This document shows positions 1 to 10,560 of a DNA stretch of 64,000 nucleotides, piece by piece. Each line of letters opens with the position of its first letter. Within the stretch, counting starts at the first letter, position 1. Below the pieces are notes generated by a model that made no database searches, was not told the origin of the DNA, and saw only the letters and a list, made by a program, of their open reading frames with translations. The position numbers and the translations under genes are program-made. The DNA is from Kluyvera genomosp. 3 (GTDB lineage: Bacteria; Pseudomonadota; Gammaproteobacteria; Enterobacterales; Enterobacteriaceae), in contig CP022114.1 of the NCBI GenBank assembly GCA_002211745.1, positions 992,001-1,056,000 on the forward strand, read 5' to 3'.

Positions 1-186
<186 letters not shown>

Positions 187-210
187 TCCTGTCTTTATCT
201 GATATAGAAA

Positions 211-239
211 TGCCAGCCTTTGGGCTGGCATTTTTTTTT
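211..239 (+). terminator. Rho-independent terminator of eno
   Basis: Perfect 8-bp stem TGCCAGCC (211-218) and GGCTGGCA (223-230) with a 4-base loop, followed by nine T residues. It lies 24 bases after the eno stop codon, and the convergent SDR gene ends at 238, inside the T tract. Confidence 0.93.
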
Positions 240-1345
240 ACTTAAAATCGACCGCCATCTGCTGTGGAATTGAGAGTCCACGCGTGGTTTGTACGCAGCG
301 ATCAATATAGTCGGTAAAGCGCGGTGGTTTTGGCATGCCGATACTGAGCAACTTGTCGTTGCTAAATCGCACGTTCAGCGTGGCGAAAGCGCCATACAGC
401 CGCATCGCTTTCAGCATCAGCCGCTCGTTGCAGGACCAAAAATACCTTTCAGTTCGCGCCGCATTTGCACCAGCGCTTCATAGCTGACTTGCGCATAGCG
501 GTCGCCAACCGGTGCCTGCTCCAGGGCTTGCGCCATCGCATAATCAATATCGGCAAAGCGAACGCTATTCTCTTCTCCTGCCGAGATATGTATCACTTCC
601 CCTTGTACCAGCGGTGCATCCAGCAGCAGAAGCAGCGCGTTGGCACAGTAATCCACCGGCACCACATCAATTCTGTCTTCCATCGAGCACAGGAATTTTT
701 GCAGCATCAGCCCCATGCTGAAGACCCAGAAAATGCTGCTGGACGGCTGGCAGCCGTGGCGAGTATGGCCGACTACGATCGAAGGACGGGCGATAATCAG
801 GGCAGCGTTGGAAGCTGCTGTTGCATCAGCTGTTCGATGGTCGATTTGGAATGCGTGTACTCTACCAGGTGTTCGGCCCGCTCGCGGAACTCTGCGCTTT
901 CAGCGACCAGAGAGTCCGGCTCTGGCGAGCAGGACATTGCCGTACCGACGTGTAGAAAGCGCTGTAAGCCTTCCACCTTTGCCATACGGCGAGCAAACTG
1001 TAGCGTACCTTCTACGTTCACCTTCCAGATCAGCGGGTTGCTGCCAAAGGAAGCCACAGCGGCGCAGTTCAGCACGTGGGTTACCTTGTCCAGACGCGCA
1101 TCATTGAGAAAACTCTCCGGGTAGGCTAAGTCACCCAGCAGGATATGGCGTGGGGCGAGCTTCGCCAGCTTCTCTTCATCGATATTGAATTTACGTAAGT
1201 TATCCTTAACCCTTGCGACAGCGGCTTCACCGTTATCTGCACGGACTAACAGCAGTAAATTAACGTCGCTGTGGGTATTGAGAATGGCTTCCAGCGCCGC
1301 GCCGCCAAGAAAACCGGTAACGCCCGTGATTAATAATGTATTCAT
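238..1345 (-). CDS. extended SDR / thioester-reductase-like NAD(P)-binding protein (two frameshifts)
   Basis: The start ATG at 1345 opens a Rossmann domain with TGVTGFLG at residues 7-14 and a catalytic-type YTHSK (Tyr163, Lys167), typical of extended short-chain dehydrogenases of the thioester-reductase/NAD_binding_4 type. The frame breaks near 790 and near 428, each explained by loss of one C from a C run (CCCC to CCC, CCC to CC). Rejoined, the protein is about 369 residues and ends at TAA 238-240. The substrate is unknown; relatives reduce carboxylic thioesters or act on sugar nucleotides. It is transcribed convergently with eno and alone. The family call is firm, the function is not. Confidence 0.72.
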
Positions 1346-1683
1346 GAATACTGTCTCGTCATGGTTGATTTGCGGATTCTAGGATCGGAAAAGTAAACGG
1401 CGCTTAAATAAAGAAGGGGTAATAAAGGGAGAGCTTAAGCTTATTTTAAGCTTACGTACTGGCGCGGATTAAATTTGACATCTTGATATTTAAAAAGATT
1501 CAATAAATCTTATTTTCAATGATAACTTGTTGTTTGTTAAGGATTGTATAAAACTAATAGTTGTATCTTAACTGTAAAAATAAACATTTTTTGTTACACC
1601 ATAAATGCCATTCTAAAAGAAGAAAAACAATCCGTAGCGGGCTTGGCTACGGATTGTTTATAAAAATTGTTTTTGGGAAATAT
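1346..1683. other. 338-base intergenic region between two leftward genes
   Basis: AT-rich, without a convincing open reading frame. It holds the promoter region of the SDR gene (right next to 1345), a short palindrome AAGCTTA-TTT-TAAGCTT at 1437-1453, and the terminator of the GntP-family gene at 1625-1659. Nothing else was recognised. Confidence 0.6.
1625..1659 (-). terminator. Rho-independent terminator of the gntP-family gene
   Basis: Perfect 14-bp inverted repeat (1625-1638 and 1646-1659, each half built on AATCCGTAGC) with a 7-base loop. On the minus strand the hairpin is followed by a T-rich stretch. It lies 25 bases beyond the stop codon of the permease gene. Confidence 0.85.
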
Positions 1684-3020
1684 TTAGATAATTAAATCGA
1701 GCAATAATACAATTAACAGACCGACAACGGAGTTAGTTAATTCTAAAAGTCCCCAGGTTTTGAAGGTGTCTTTAATCGACAGGCCAAAATACTCTTTGAA
1801 TAACCAGAATGCGGCATCATTGACGTGGGTTAGCGTGTTGCTTCCCGAGGCGGTCGCCAGCACCATCAACGCCGGATCAACATTAAAAGTCGTAATCATT
1901 GGCCCCACAATACCCGCCGCGGTAATCGCCGAGACGGTACCTGCACCGGTAGCCAGACGCAGCAGCACGGTGATAAACCACGCCATAATCAACGGCGAGA
2001 CGGAAGAGGTACGCATCATATCGGCGATGTAATCCCCCACGCCGGTATCCATAATGATCTGCTTAAAGGCGCCACCTGCACCGATGATAAAGACGACCAG
2101 CGCCACTTTCTCAATGGCGGTGGAGTAAGAGCTCATCACCTCGGTCATCGATTTACCGCGCGCGGTACCGAATGCATACAGCGCGACCAGTACGGCAATC
2201 AGCATGCTGACCTGCGCGCTACCGATAAAGTTAAGGAACGAGATAACGCTGGCTCCTGCCGGGATAAACAGCTTAATCACGGTCACGCCGGTGATGATGA
2301 TTGCCGGAATGAGCGGCACCAGCAGGCTGGTGGCGAACGACGGCATTTCGTCATCGCGAAAGACCTTCTGTGACTCCAGCAGTTGTGGAATTGGACGCTC
2401 CAGATTGCCCAGCAGTTTTGGCAGCAGAATGCCCGAGCAGATGACCGTTGGAATAGCGACGATAACGCCGTAGATATAGACCATCCCCATATCGGCGTGG
2501 AAAGCGGCAACCAGCGCCGTTGGGCCTGGCTGCGGCGGAAACAGGCTATGCGCGGTTGTCGCGGCGGCGACCATCGTGATGCCGAGTTTCAGGAACGGAA
2601 TTTTGGCTTCGCGAGCAATACTGATCACCAGCGGCGCGAGGATCAGGAAAGCAACCTCGTAAAACATCGCCAGGCCGAATATCAGGCCAATGACCATGAT
2701 TGCCCACTGCACCTTTTTTGGCCCGAAGCTTTGCAGCAAAGTTGAGGAGACACGCTGGGCCGCGCCGGAATCGACCATCAGCTTGCCGAGGATCGCACCG
2801 AACAGAATGATTAACGCCAGATGCCCAGCGTGCTGCCCACGCCCGCTTCAATCGATTTCCCGATAGCCTCCAGCGGCAATCCTTCACAGACGCCAACAAA
2901 AATCGCCGCCAGCAGCAGCGCCAGCATCCCGTTGATCTTAAATTTCATATTGAGAATAAGTAGCAGTACAACGCCCAGGGCGACCCAGATCACCGGCAGG
3001 GCTTCAGCAAACGCGTTCAT
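1684..3020 (-). CDS. GntP-family gluconate/sugar-acid permease (one frameshift)
   Basis: Start ATG 3020, stop at 1684. The protein is highly hydrophobic with many membrane segments and carries GntP-family hallmarks: a region like [20 protein letters not shown] with the PPxPGPTA motif, and a C-terminal [14 protein letters not shown]. One G is missing near 2812 (GGGG to GGG) where the N-terminal 69 residues join the rest; corrected length is 445, matching the usual 445-447 of the family. Members are proton symporters for gluconate, fructuronate and related acids in the inner membrane. The upstream inverted repeat resembles an UxuR/ExuR-type operator, which would suggest a hexuronate-pathway acid as substrate, but this is inference. 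Confidence 0.85.
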
Positions 3021-3043
3021 CCTTTTTCCTTGTCAAAATTTAT

Positions 3044-3102
3044 AATTGGTATGATATGTAGCCGGTTTTGGATATTACTCACGAAAATGTGTCATACCAA
3101 TT
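3044..3102 (-). promoter_or_regulatory. inverted-repeat operator upstream of gntP-family gene
   Basis: AATTGGTATGA at 3044-3054 and its exact reverse complement TCATACCAATT at 3092-3102 lie 24-82 bases upstream of the permease start. The half-site AATTGGTAT resembles half-sites bound by FadR-subfamily GntR regulators such as UxuR and ExuR. The regulator itself is not in the window. Confidence 0.55.
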
Positions 3103-3312
3103 TGAATCACGCAGCAACATGTTAAACAGTGAAAGAGGGCGAATAACGATGTAATGAAAATGTTAATTTTCATCAAAAGGATTGGATACATCACAGAAAA
3201 GCCCCGTTAAGTGCGTCGGCAAAAAAGCAACGTGCGGTTGCGCAAGAAGTGCGAGGGATCGCTGGCGCGAAATATGCAATAATGACGGTTTACCACTACT
3301 GAAGAGCCGATG

Positions 3313-3982
3313 ATGCAGTACCCGATTAACGAGATGTTTCAGACCCTGCAGGGTGAAGGTTATTTTACTGGCGTCCCGCCATCTTTATTCGTTTACAGGG
3401 ATGCCCGGTAGGCTGTGCCTGGTGTGACACCAAACATACCTGGGATAAGCTCGAGGATCGGGAAGTGTCTCTGTTCAGTATCCTGGCGAAAACCAAAGAG
3501 AGCGATAAGTGGGGGCGGCAAGCAGCGACGATCTGCTGGCGATTATTAGCCGTCAGGGCTGGACCGCGCGTCACGTGGTGATTACCGGCGGTGAGCCGTG
3601 CATTCACGACTTAACTCCGCTTACCGCGCTGCTTGAGCAGAATGGCTTTAGCTGCCAGATTGAAACCAGCGGTACCCATGAAGTGCGCTGCACGCCGAAC
3701 ACCTGGGTGACCGTGTCGCCGAAGGTGAACATGCGCGGCGGCTACGATGTGCTGTCGCAGGCGCTGGAACGCGCCGATGAAATCAAGCATCCGGTAGGCC
3801 GCGTGCGCGATATTGAAGCGCTGGACGAACTGCTGGAGACGCTCTCTGACGAGAAGCCGCGGATTATTGCCTTGCAGCCAATTAGCCAGAAAGACGATGC
3901 TACCCGTCTGTGCATTGAAACCTGCATTGCGCGCAACTGGCGTCTGTCGATGCAGACGCACAAGTATCTGAATATTGCCTGA
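3313..3982 (+). CDS. queE: 7-carboxy-7-deazaguanine synthase QueE (two frameshifts)
   Basis: Radical SAM enzyme that converts 6-carboxytetrahydropterin to 7-carboxy-7-deazaguanine in queuosine biosynthesis, the step after QueD. The start MQYPINEMFQTLQGEGYF is that of E. coli QueE; the preceding ATG at 3310 is a less likely start. The cluster-binding CPVGCAWC is encoded in the corrected frame, and VVITGGEPCIHD and the C-terminus MQTHKYLNIA are clear. One G is missing near 3378 (CCGGCC to CCGCC) and one near 3512 (six G to five). Corrected length is 223, the same as E. coli. It stands apart from queD, separated by agp. Confidence 0.93.
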
Positions 3983-4063
3983 TGATATTTGCCGCCGGAG
4001 GAGGCGCATCGCGTCTCCTCCGGAAACATCCAGCATCGCTTCGCTCAGCCGGGACGTTCAGCT

Positions 4064-5302
4064 TTACTTCGCCGCGTCGTTCATAACTTTCGAGAAGGTG
4101 TCCATCGGGCAGAAACCGTTCGCATCAACCGGGCAGCCTTTTAGCGACAGCGTGACGCGCTGCGGCGGTGTTTTCAGGGTTAATGCATCCGCATTACGCA
4201 ACTGCTCGGCGCTCTGATAAACATACTCAATCTTCATCAAATCCCGATTTGCTGGCGTATCATGCCAGCGCTGGAACACAATTTTCCCGCCGATTGGCGT
4301 GCGTTCGTACTGACCTGGCAACGTGTAGGCGTTGAAATCCAGCGCCGTCAGCAGCGAAGCAATGTTCGAGTCATGACCCACCAGAACCGTGATTTTCGGC
4401 GTTTTCGCCGCTTCGGTTACCAGCGCATTATCGATATATTTCACCAGCGGTTTTGCTACGTTACGCGCGACTTCTGGCGAGGTGAACAGGCTGTCCTGAT
4501 AGCCGTTTTTAAGTTTTGACAGCAGACGCCACTGCTGATCGGTTTTAATTTCCCCCAGGCCACCTGGTCAAGCGGGAACCCTTCGTAATATTGCAGCGTG
4601 AACGCATCGACCAGCGAGTTACCGATTGCCAGCGGCCCTTTAACGCCCGGCTCCTTCTGGTAGTTGGCGCTAAAGCTGTCTTTGGCATCGCTCAGCGAAC
4701 ACTGTTGTTTCTCTTTGCAGGAAGGAGAATCCTGATAACGGGCAATCTGCGCCAGCAGCTTATAGCTCTCGTCGAGCTGTTGAGCCTGCCGCGCTTTCTC
4801 CATCGCCTGTACTGCCTTCTCACGGAATGAGGCAGAGTCGTCGGTGATCACCGGGTTAAAGGTTGGGTCCATGGTGCCCATTTTTTCCTGGTGGTGGACG
4901 ACAACGTCGCAGCCGGGAAGGCGCCGTTAATAAAGAACTGGGCGGTGGCAACGGTGCGTTGCAGGCTGTTGGCATAGGCGTATACCGTGTCCGGCGCCGG
5001 GCATTCCCCGCTGGTGACCATTCCCTGCTGCGCCAGCCATTCACGCATATAGTGGCCCATATAGACTTCGAGCACGCCGCCTTTGGTGGTGAGCTGTCCG
5101 CCGGAACGTCCCATTCCGGCCAGGCATTTGGCGTCGACTGTTCGAGCACGCTACCGTTAGTCGCCAGCGGCGCGCGCAGGTTGTGACGGCTCATCACCAG
5201 CACCTGCTGAAGTTGATAGCCTTCAGGTGGGGTTTGCGCCTGGCTCAGCCCTGAGAACAATAACAGTGCCGGCATTGCTGCGGCGAGAAGCGTTTTTTTC
5301 AT
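4064..5302 (-). CDS. agp: periplasmic glucose-1-phosphatase / Agp-type histidine acid phosphatase (three frameshifts)
   Basis: Histidine acid phosphatase acting in the periplasm on glucose 1-phosphate; Klebsiella enzymes of this type also have phytase activity. A signal peptide of about 22 residues ([16 protein letters not shown]...) is followed by the catalytic SRHNLRAP motif and, near the C-terminus, the proton-donor region [12 protein letters not shown]. Single G/C losses near 5100, 4920 and 4560 break the frame. Corrected length is 413, the same as E. coli Agp, and the ending [15 protein letters not shown] is characteristic. In E. coli agp is elsewhere on the chromosome, so its place between queE and queD is lineage-specific. 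Confidence 0.9.
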
Positions 5303-5466
5303 CCCTTATTCCTCACAATGTATTAACCAACCCAAAGAGTGTGACAGAACTTCGTCATTTTTCCTGGGCGGATGCCGCATTCTGAAAGATTAGGGAAATG
5401 AATGTGATAGGAGACGACGGAAGGGAAACGGGGAGACGCGAACCGACTCCCCGCTTGCCGCCTGAC

Positions 5467-5832
5467 TTACTCGCCGCGGTAGACGCAGCCAGCGGTACAG
5501 GTTTCTTTCACCATTACCGCGCTAAGCAGCGGCACAACCGGTTTAACCTGTTCCCAGATCCAGCGGGAAAGCACTTCGCTGGTCGGGTTTTCCAGACCCG
5601 GAATATCGTTCAGATAGTAGTGATCCAGACGATCGTAGGTCGGTTTGAACGCCGCTTTCAGTTCGGCAAAATCCATGATCCAACCGGTATGGGGATCAAC
5701 TTCACCGGTAATCTCAAGACGCACCATAAACGAGTGGCCGTGCAGGCGACCGCACTTATGCCCTTCCGGCACATGTGGCAGATGATGGGCGGCTTCGAAG
5801 GTGAAATCTTTAAACAGTGTGGTGGACATCAT
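5467..5832 (-). CDS. queD: 6-carboxy-5,6,7,8-tetrahydropterin synthase QueD
   Basis: Intact 121-residue protein nearly identical to E. coli QueD. It converts dihydroneopterin triphosphate to 6-carboxytetrahydropterin for queuosine and other 7-deazapurines. The Cys and His residues of [12 protein letters not shown] supply the catalytic cysteine and zinc ligands together with the N-terminal AAHHLPH. The start [10 protein letters not shown] is that of the E. coli protein (second Met at 5829 possible). It is divergent from cysJ and opposite to queE. Confidence 0.97.
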   Translation of the reverse strand: MMSTTLFKDFTFEAAHHLPHVPEGHKCGRLHGHSFMVRLEITGEVDPHTGWIMDFAELKAAFKPTYDRLDHYYLNDIPGLENPTSEVLSRWIWEQVKPVVPLLSAVMVKETCTAGCVYRGE

Positions 5833-6136
5833 GAACTCTCAGTCTTGCGGAAAAAAACGCCGCATAGTACCCGAATGCACATTTTTCTGCATTAACTAAA
5901 AGGGATAAATGTCCAAAGAGAACATTAATTGTGCACGGTGATAATTATTATCTATTTATATCAATAATTTATTTAATCTGTTTTAGTGCTATTAACTACC
6001 AGGAAAAGAGGTTAGTCCATTTGGTTATTTGATATTTCTATCCCTTCTTTAATTGTTATTATCCACGTCGTTAACCTTACATTCAGTTTTGTTTTTTCTG
6101 ATTAGAAACAGCTTTGCTACTGGAACATAACAACGC
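5833..6136. other. queD-cysJ divergent intergenic region
   Basis: About 300 bases, AT-rich, between divergent queD and cysJ. By analogy with E. coli it should hold the CysB-dependent cysJIH promoter and a queD promoter. I could not fix exact CysB site borders because the consensus is loose. No small gene or repeat was seen. Confidence 0.55.
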
Positions 6137-7931
6137 ATGACAACACAGTCTCCCCTTCAGCTTTGCTCCCGCTTAATCCGGAGCAGTTAGCGCGCCTTCA
6201 GGCGGCCACTACTGATTTATCACCCACCCAGCTTGCCTGGGTTTCTGGCTATTTTTGGGGCGTGCTTAATCAGCAGCCTGGCGCCGTAGCCGTCTCCGCC
6301 GCACCGGCTGCCGTCGAAGTCCGGCCATTACGCTGATTTCCGCCTCGCAGACTGGCAATGCCCGCCGCGTCGCGGAAGCGCTGCGTGACGATCTGCTGGC
6401 CGCCAAACTGAACGTGAACCTGGTGAACGCCGGGATTATAAATTCAAACAAATCGCGTCGGAAAAGCTGCTGGTTGTTGTGACCTCTACGCAGGGTGAAG
6501 GGAAACGCCGGAAGAAGCGGTAGCGCTGCATAAATTCCTGTTCTCGAAAAAAGCGCCGAAGCTGACCGATACCGCCTTTGCGGTGCTGGCCTTGGCGATA
6601 CTTCCTATGAGTTTTTCTGCCAGGCAGGGAAAGACTTTGACAGCAAGCTGGCTGAGCTTGGCGGTGAGCGCCTGCTCGACCGCGTCGATGCAGACGTGGA
6701 GTACCAGGCCGCCGCGGCGGAATGGCGTGCGCGTCTGGTTGAAGTACTGAAAGCCGCGCGCCGGCTGCACCTTCCGTGCAGGCGGCAGCAAGCGGGCGGT
6801 GAACGACATTCACTCCAGCCGTACACCAAAGAGGCGCCGCTGTCGGCGTCCTTGTCGGTCAACCAGAAAATCACCGGTCGCGATTCTGAAAAAGATGTCC
6901 GCCATATTGAAATTGACCTCGGTGATTCAGGCCTGCGCTATCAGCCAGGCGATGCGCTGGGCGTGTGGTATCAGAATGATCCTGCGCTGGTGCAAGAGCT
7001 GGTTGAGCTGCTGTGGCTGAAAGGTGATGAGCCCGTTACCGTCAACGGCAAAACCCTGCCGCTGGCCGAAGCGCTGCAGTGGCACTTTGAACTGACGGTG
7101 AATACCGCAAATATCGTGGAAAATTACGCCACGCTGACGCGCAGCGAGTCTCTGCTGCCGCTGGTGGGTGATAAAACGCCGCTTCAGCAGTATGCAGCCA
7201 CCACGCCTATCGTCGATATGGTGCGTTTTTCCCCGGCGCAGCTCGACGCTGAAGCATTAATCGGCCTGCTGCGTCCGCTGACGCCGCGTCTGTACTCCAT
7301 CGCCTCCGCGCAGGCGGAAGTTGAAAGCGAAGTGCACGTGACCGTCGGCGTTGTGCGTTACGAGATTGAAGGCCGCGCCCGCGCCGGCGGAGCTTCCAGC
7401 TTCCTCGCCGACCGCGTGGAAGAAGAGGGCGAAGTGCGCGTGTTCATCGAGCACAATGACAACTTCCGCCTGCCGGCTAACCCGCAGACCCCGGTGATTA
7501 TGATTGGTCCGGGCACCGGTATCGCGCCGTTCCGCGCCTTTATGCAGCAGCGCGCCGCCGACGGTGCGGAAGGCAAGAACTGGCTGTTCTTTGGTAACCC
7601 GCACTTCACCGAAGATTTCCTTTATCAGGTTGAATGGCAGCGTTACGTGAAAGAAGGCGTGCTGAGCCGGATCGATCTGGCCTGGTCTCGCGATCAAAAA
7701 GAAAAAATCTACGTACAAGACAAACTGCGCGAACAGGGCGCGGAGCTGTGGCGCTGGATCAATGACGGTGCCCACATTTATGTCTGCGGCGACGCCAATC
7801 GCATGGCGAAAGACGTTGAGCAGGCGTTGCTGGAAGTGATTGCTGAATTCGGTGCAATGGACATCGAAGCGGCGGATGAATTTTTAAGTGAGCTGCGCGT
7901 CGAGCGCCGTTATCAGCGAGATGTCTACTAA
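6137..7931 (+). CDS. cysJ: NADPH-sulfite reductase flavoprotein alpha subunit CysJ (about eight frameshifts)
   Basis: Flavoprotein of assimilatory sulfite reductase that passes electrons from NADPH through FAD and FMN to CysI. The order is an N-terminal flavodoxin domain ([17 protein letters not shown]-like region), a linker, then FAD- and NADP-binding domains ([24 protein letters not shown]-terminal [10 protein letters not shown]). The first 700 bases contain about eight one-base losses in G or C runs (for example near 6152, 6333, 6432, 6502, 6590, 6758, 6797 and 6823). Corrected length is about 600; E. coli CysJ has 599. The stop overlaps the cysI start by one base, implying translational coupling. 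Confidence 0.93.
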
Positions 7932-9639
7932 TGAGCGAAAAACACCCAGGGCCTTTAGTGGTCGAAGGCAAACTGACTGACGCAGAGCGCATGAAGCGTG
8001 AAAGTAATTTCCTGCGCGGCACCATCGCGGAAGACCTGAATGACGGCCTGACCGGCGGCTTCCACGGCGATAACTTCCTGCTGATCCGTTTCCACGGCAT
8101 GTACCAGCAGGATGACCGTGACATTCGTGCCGAGCGCGCCGAGCAGAAGCTGGAGCCGCGTCACGCGATGCTGCTGCGCTGCCGTCTGCCGGGCGGAGTG
8201 ATCACCACCACCCAGTGGAAGGCGATCGACAAATTCGCCGCTGACAACACGATTTACGGCAGCATCCGTCTGACCAACCGTCAGACCTTCCAGTTCCACG
8301 GTATTCTGAAGAAGAATGTCAAACCGGTGCATCAGATGCTGCATTCGGTGGGCTGGATGCGCTGGCGACTGCCAACGACATGAACCGTAACGTGCTGTGC
8401 ACCTCCAACCCGTATGAGTCGCAGCTGCACGCGGAAGCCTACGAGTGGGCGAAAAAGATCTCTGAGCATTTGCTGCCGCGCACCCGCGCCTATGCGGAGA
8501 TCTGGCTCGATCAGGAGAAGGTCGCGACCACCGACGAAGAACCGATCCTCGGCGCAACCTATCTGCCGCGTAAATTCAAAACCACGGTGGTGATCCGCCG
8601 CAGAATGATATCGATCTGCACGCCAACGACATGAACTTCGTGGCGATTGCTGAAAATGGCAAGCTGGTGGGCTTTAACCTGCTGGTCGGCGGCGGCCTGT
8701 CTATTGAGCACGGTAATAAGAAAACCTACGCGCGTACGGCCAGCGAGTTCGGCTTCCTGCCGCTGGAGCATACCCTGGCGGTAGCGGAAGCGGTGGTGAC
8801 GACCCAGCGTGACTGGGGTAACCGTACCGACCGTAAAAATGCGAAAACCAAATACACGCTTGAGCGCGTCGGTGTCGACACGTTCAAAGAAGAAGTTGAG
8901 CGTCGCGCGGGGATCAAATTCGAGCCGATCCGTCCGTATGAGTTTACCGGTCGCGGCGATCGCATCGGTTGGGTGAAAGGGATCGACAACAACTGGCACC
9001 TGACGCTGTTTATCGAAAACGGTCGTATCCTGGATTACCCGGGACGTCCGCTGAAAACCGGCCTGCTGGAGATCGCGAAGATCCACAAAGGCGATTTCCG
9101 CATCACCGCTAACCAGAACCTGATTATCGCCAGCGTGCCGGAAAGCCAGAAAGCGAAGATCGAGAAGCTGGCGCGCGACCACGGGTTGATGAATGCGGTG
9201 AAACCGCAGCGCGAAAACTCGATGGCCTGCGTGTCGTTCCCGACCTGCCCGCTGGCGATGGCGGAAGCCGAGCGTTTCCTGCCGTCGTTCACGGACAAAG
9301 TCGAAGCGATTCTGGAAAAACACGGCATCCCGGACGAGCATATTGTGATGCGCGTGACCGGCTGCCCGAACGGCTGTGGCCGCGCGATGCTGGCGGAGCT
9401 GGGCTGGTGGGCAAAGCGCCGGGTCGCTACAACGTGCATCTGGGCGGCAACCGCATGGGACGCGTATTCCGCGTATGTATCGCGAAAATATTACTGAATC
9501 AGAAATTCTCGATTCTGTTGACGAACTGGTTGGGCGCTGGGCGAAAGAGCGTGAAGCGGGTGAAGGCTTCGGCGACTTTACGGTGCGTGCGGGCATCATT
9601 CGCCCGGTGCTCGATCCAGCGCGTGATTTCTGGGAATAA
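7931..9639 (+). CDS. cysI: sulfite reductase hemoprotein beta subunit CysI (four frameshifts)
   Basis: Reduces sulfite to sulfide with siroheme and a 4Fe-4S cluster. The cluster-binding cysteines are visible in [15 protein letters not shown] and [11 protein letters not shown]. The start [15 protein letters not shown] overlaps the end of cysJ. Frame breaks near 8352, 8596, 9408 and 9460 are each one lost G or C. Corrected length is 570, the same as E. coli CysI. It is the second gene of cysJIH and expected to be activated by CysB under sulfur limitation. A palindromic repeat separates it from cysH. Confidence 0.95.
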
Positions 9640-9647
9640 CACCGTCC

Positions 9648-9730
9648 CCCTCACCCTAACCCTCTCCCGCAGGGAGAGGGGACCGTTCGGTTTTCTCCCT
9701 CGCCCCTTTGGGAGAGGGCCGGGGTGAGGG
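9648..9730. repeat. nested palindromic intergenic repeat between cysI and cysH
   Basis: The outer arms 9648-9668 and 9710-9730 (21 bases each) are inverted copies matching at 19 of 21 positions, with a CCCTCACCC start. A second hairpin, CCTCTCCC-gca-GGGAGAGG, sits at 9661-9679. This arrangement is typical of a dispersed enterobacterial intergenic palindrome. It could fold in the cysJIH message and modulate cysH expression. Confidence 0.75.
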
Positions 9731-9752
9731 GAAACACACAAACGAGGTCCAT

Positions 9753-10485
9753 ATGTCCAAACTCGATCTAAACGCCCTGAACGACCTGCCAAAAGTCGAT
9801 CGCGTACTGGCGCTGGCCGAAACCAACGCCGAACTGGAAAAACTGAGCGCTGAGGAGCGCGTGTCCTGGGCGCTGGAAAACCTGCCGGCGAATACGTGCT
9901 CTCCTCAAGCTTTGGTATCCAGGCGGCGGTGAGTCTGCATCTGGTGAATCAGATTCGCCCGGATATCCGGTGATCCTCACCGATACCGGCTACCTGTTCC
10001 CGGAAACCTACCAGTTTATTGATGAGTTAACGGACAAACTCAAACTTAATCTCCAGGTCTATCGCGCCAAAGAGAGCGCTGCCTGGCAGGAAGCGCGCTA
10101 CGGCAAACTGTGGGAGCAGGGCGTTGAAGGCATTGAGAAATACAATGACATCAACAAGGTCGAGCCGATGAACCGGGCGCTCAAGGAGTTAAACGCGCAG
10201 ACCTGGTTTGCCGGCCTGCGCCGCGAGCAGTCAGGTAGCCGTGCTACGCTGCCGGTGCTGGCGATTCAGCGCGGCGTGTTTAAAGTGCTGCCGATTATCG
10301 ACTGGGATAACCGTACCGTTTACCAGTATCTGCAAAAGCACGGTCTGAAATACCATCCGCTGTGGGATCAGGGCTATCTGTCGGTGGGCGATACGCACAC
10401 CACGCGCAAATGGGAGCCAGGCATGGCGGAAGAAGAGACGCGGTTCTTCGGGCTGAAGCGTGAGTGCGGGCTGCACGAAGGGTAA
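9753..10485 (+). CDS. cysH: phosphoadenylyl-sulfate (PAPS) reductase CysH (two frameshifts)
   Basis: Thioredoxin-dependent reduction of PAPS to sulfite. It begins [17 protein letters not shown] like E. coli CysH and ends with ECGLHEG, which holds the catalytic cysteine. [17 protein letters not shown] is the conserved adenylyl-sulfate binding region. The frame is broken near 9888 and 9968 by loss of one G and one C. Corrected length is 244, equal to E. coli. Third gene of the cysJIH operon, about 110 bases after cysI because of the intervening repeat. Confidence 0.95.
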
Positions 10486-10505
10486 TCCCGTGCCTGATGA
10501 ATTCA

Positions 10506-10537
10506 ACGCCTCCAGCGCGATGCTGGGGCGTTTTTTT
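10506..10537 (+). terminator. Rho-independent terminator after cysH
   Basis: Imperfect stem ACGCCTCCAGC / GCTGGGGCGT with a short loop followed by seven T residues, 20 bases downstream of the cysH stop. Confidence 0.85.
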
Positions 10538-10560
10538 ATGCCTTTGTAATACGATGAGGG

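Noticed and set aside
6137-6840. Programmed frameshifting or true decay of cysJ
   Set aside because: Eight closely spaced breaks all fit G/C-run shortening, and the rest of the protein is perfectly conserved, which fits sequence error better than recoding or pseudogenisation.
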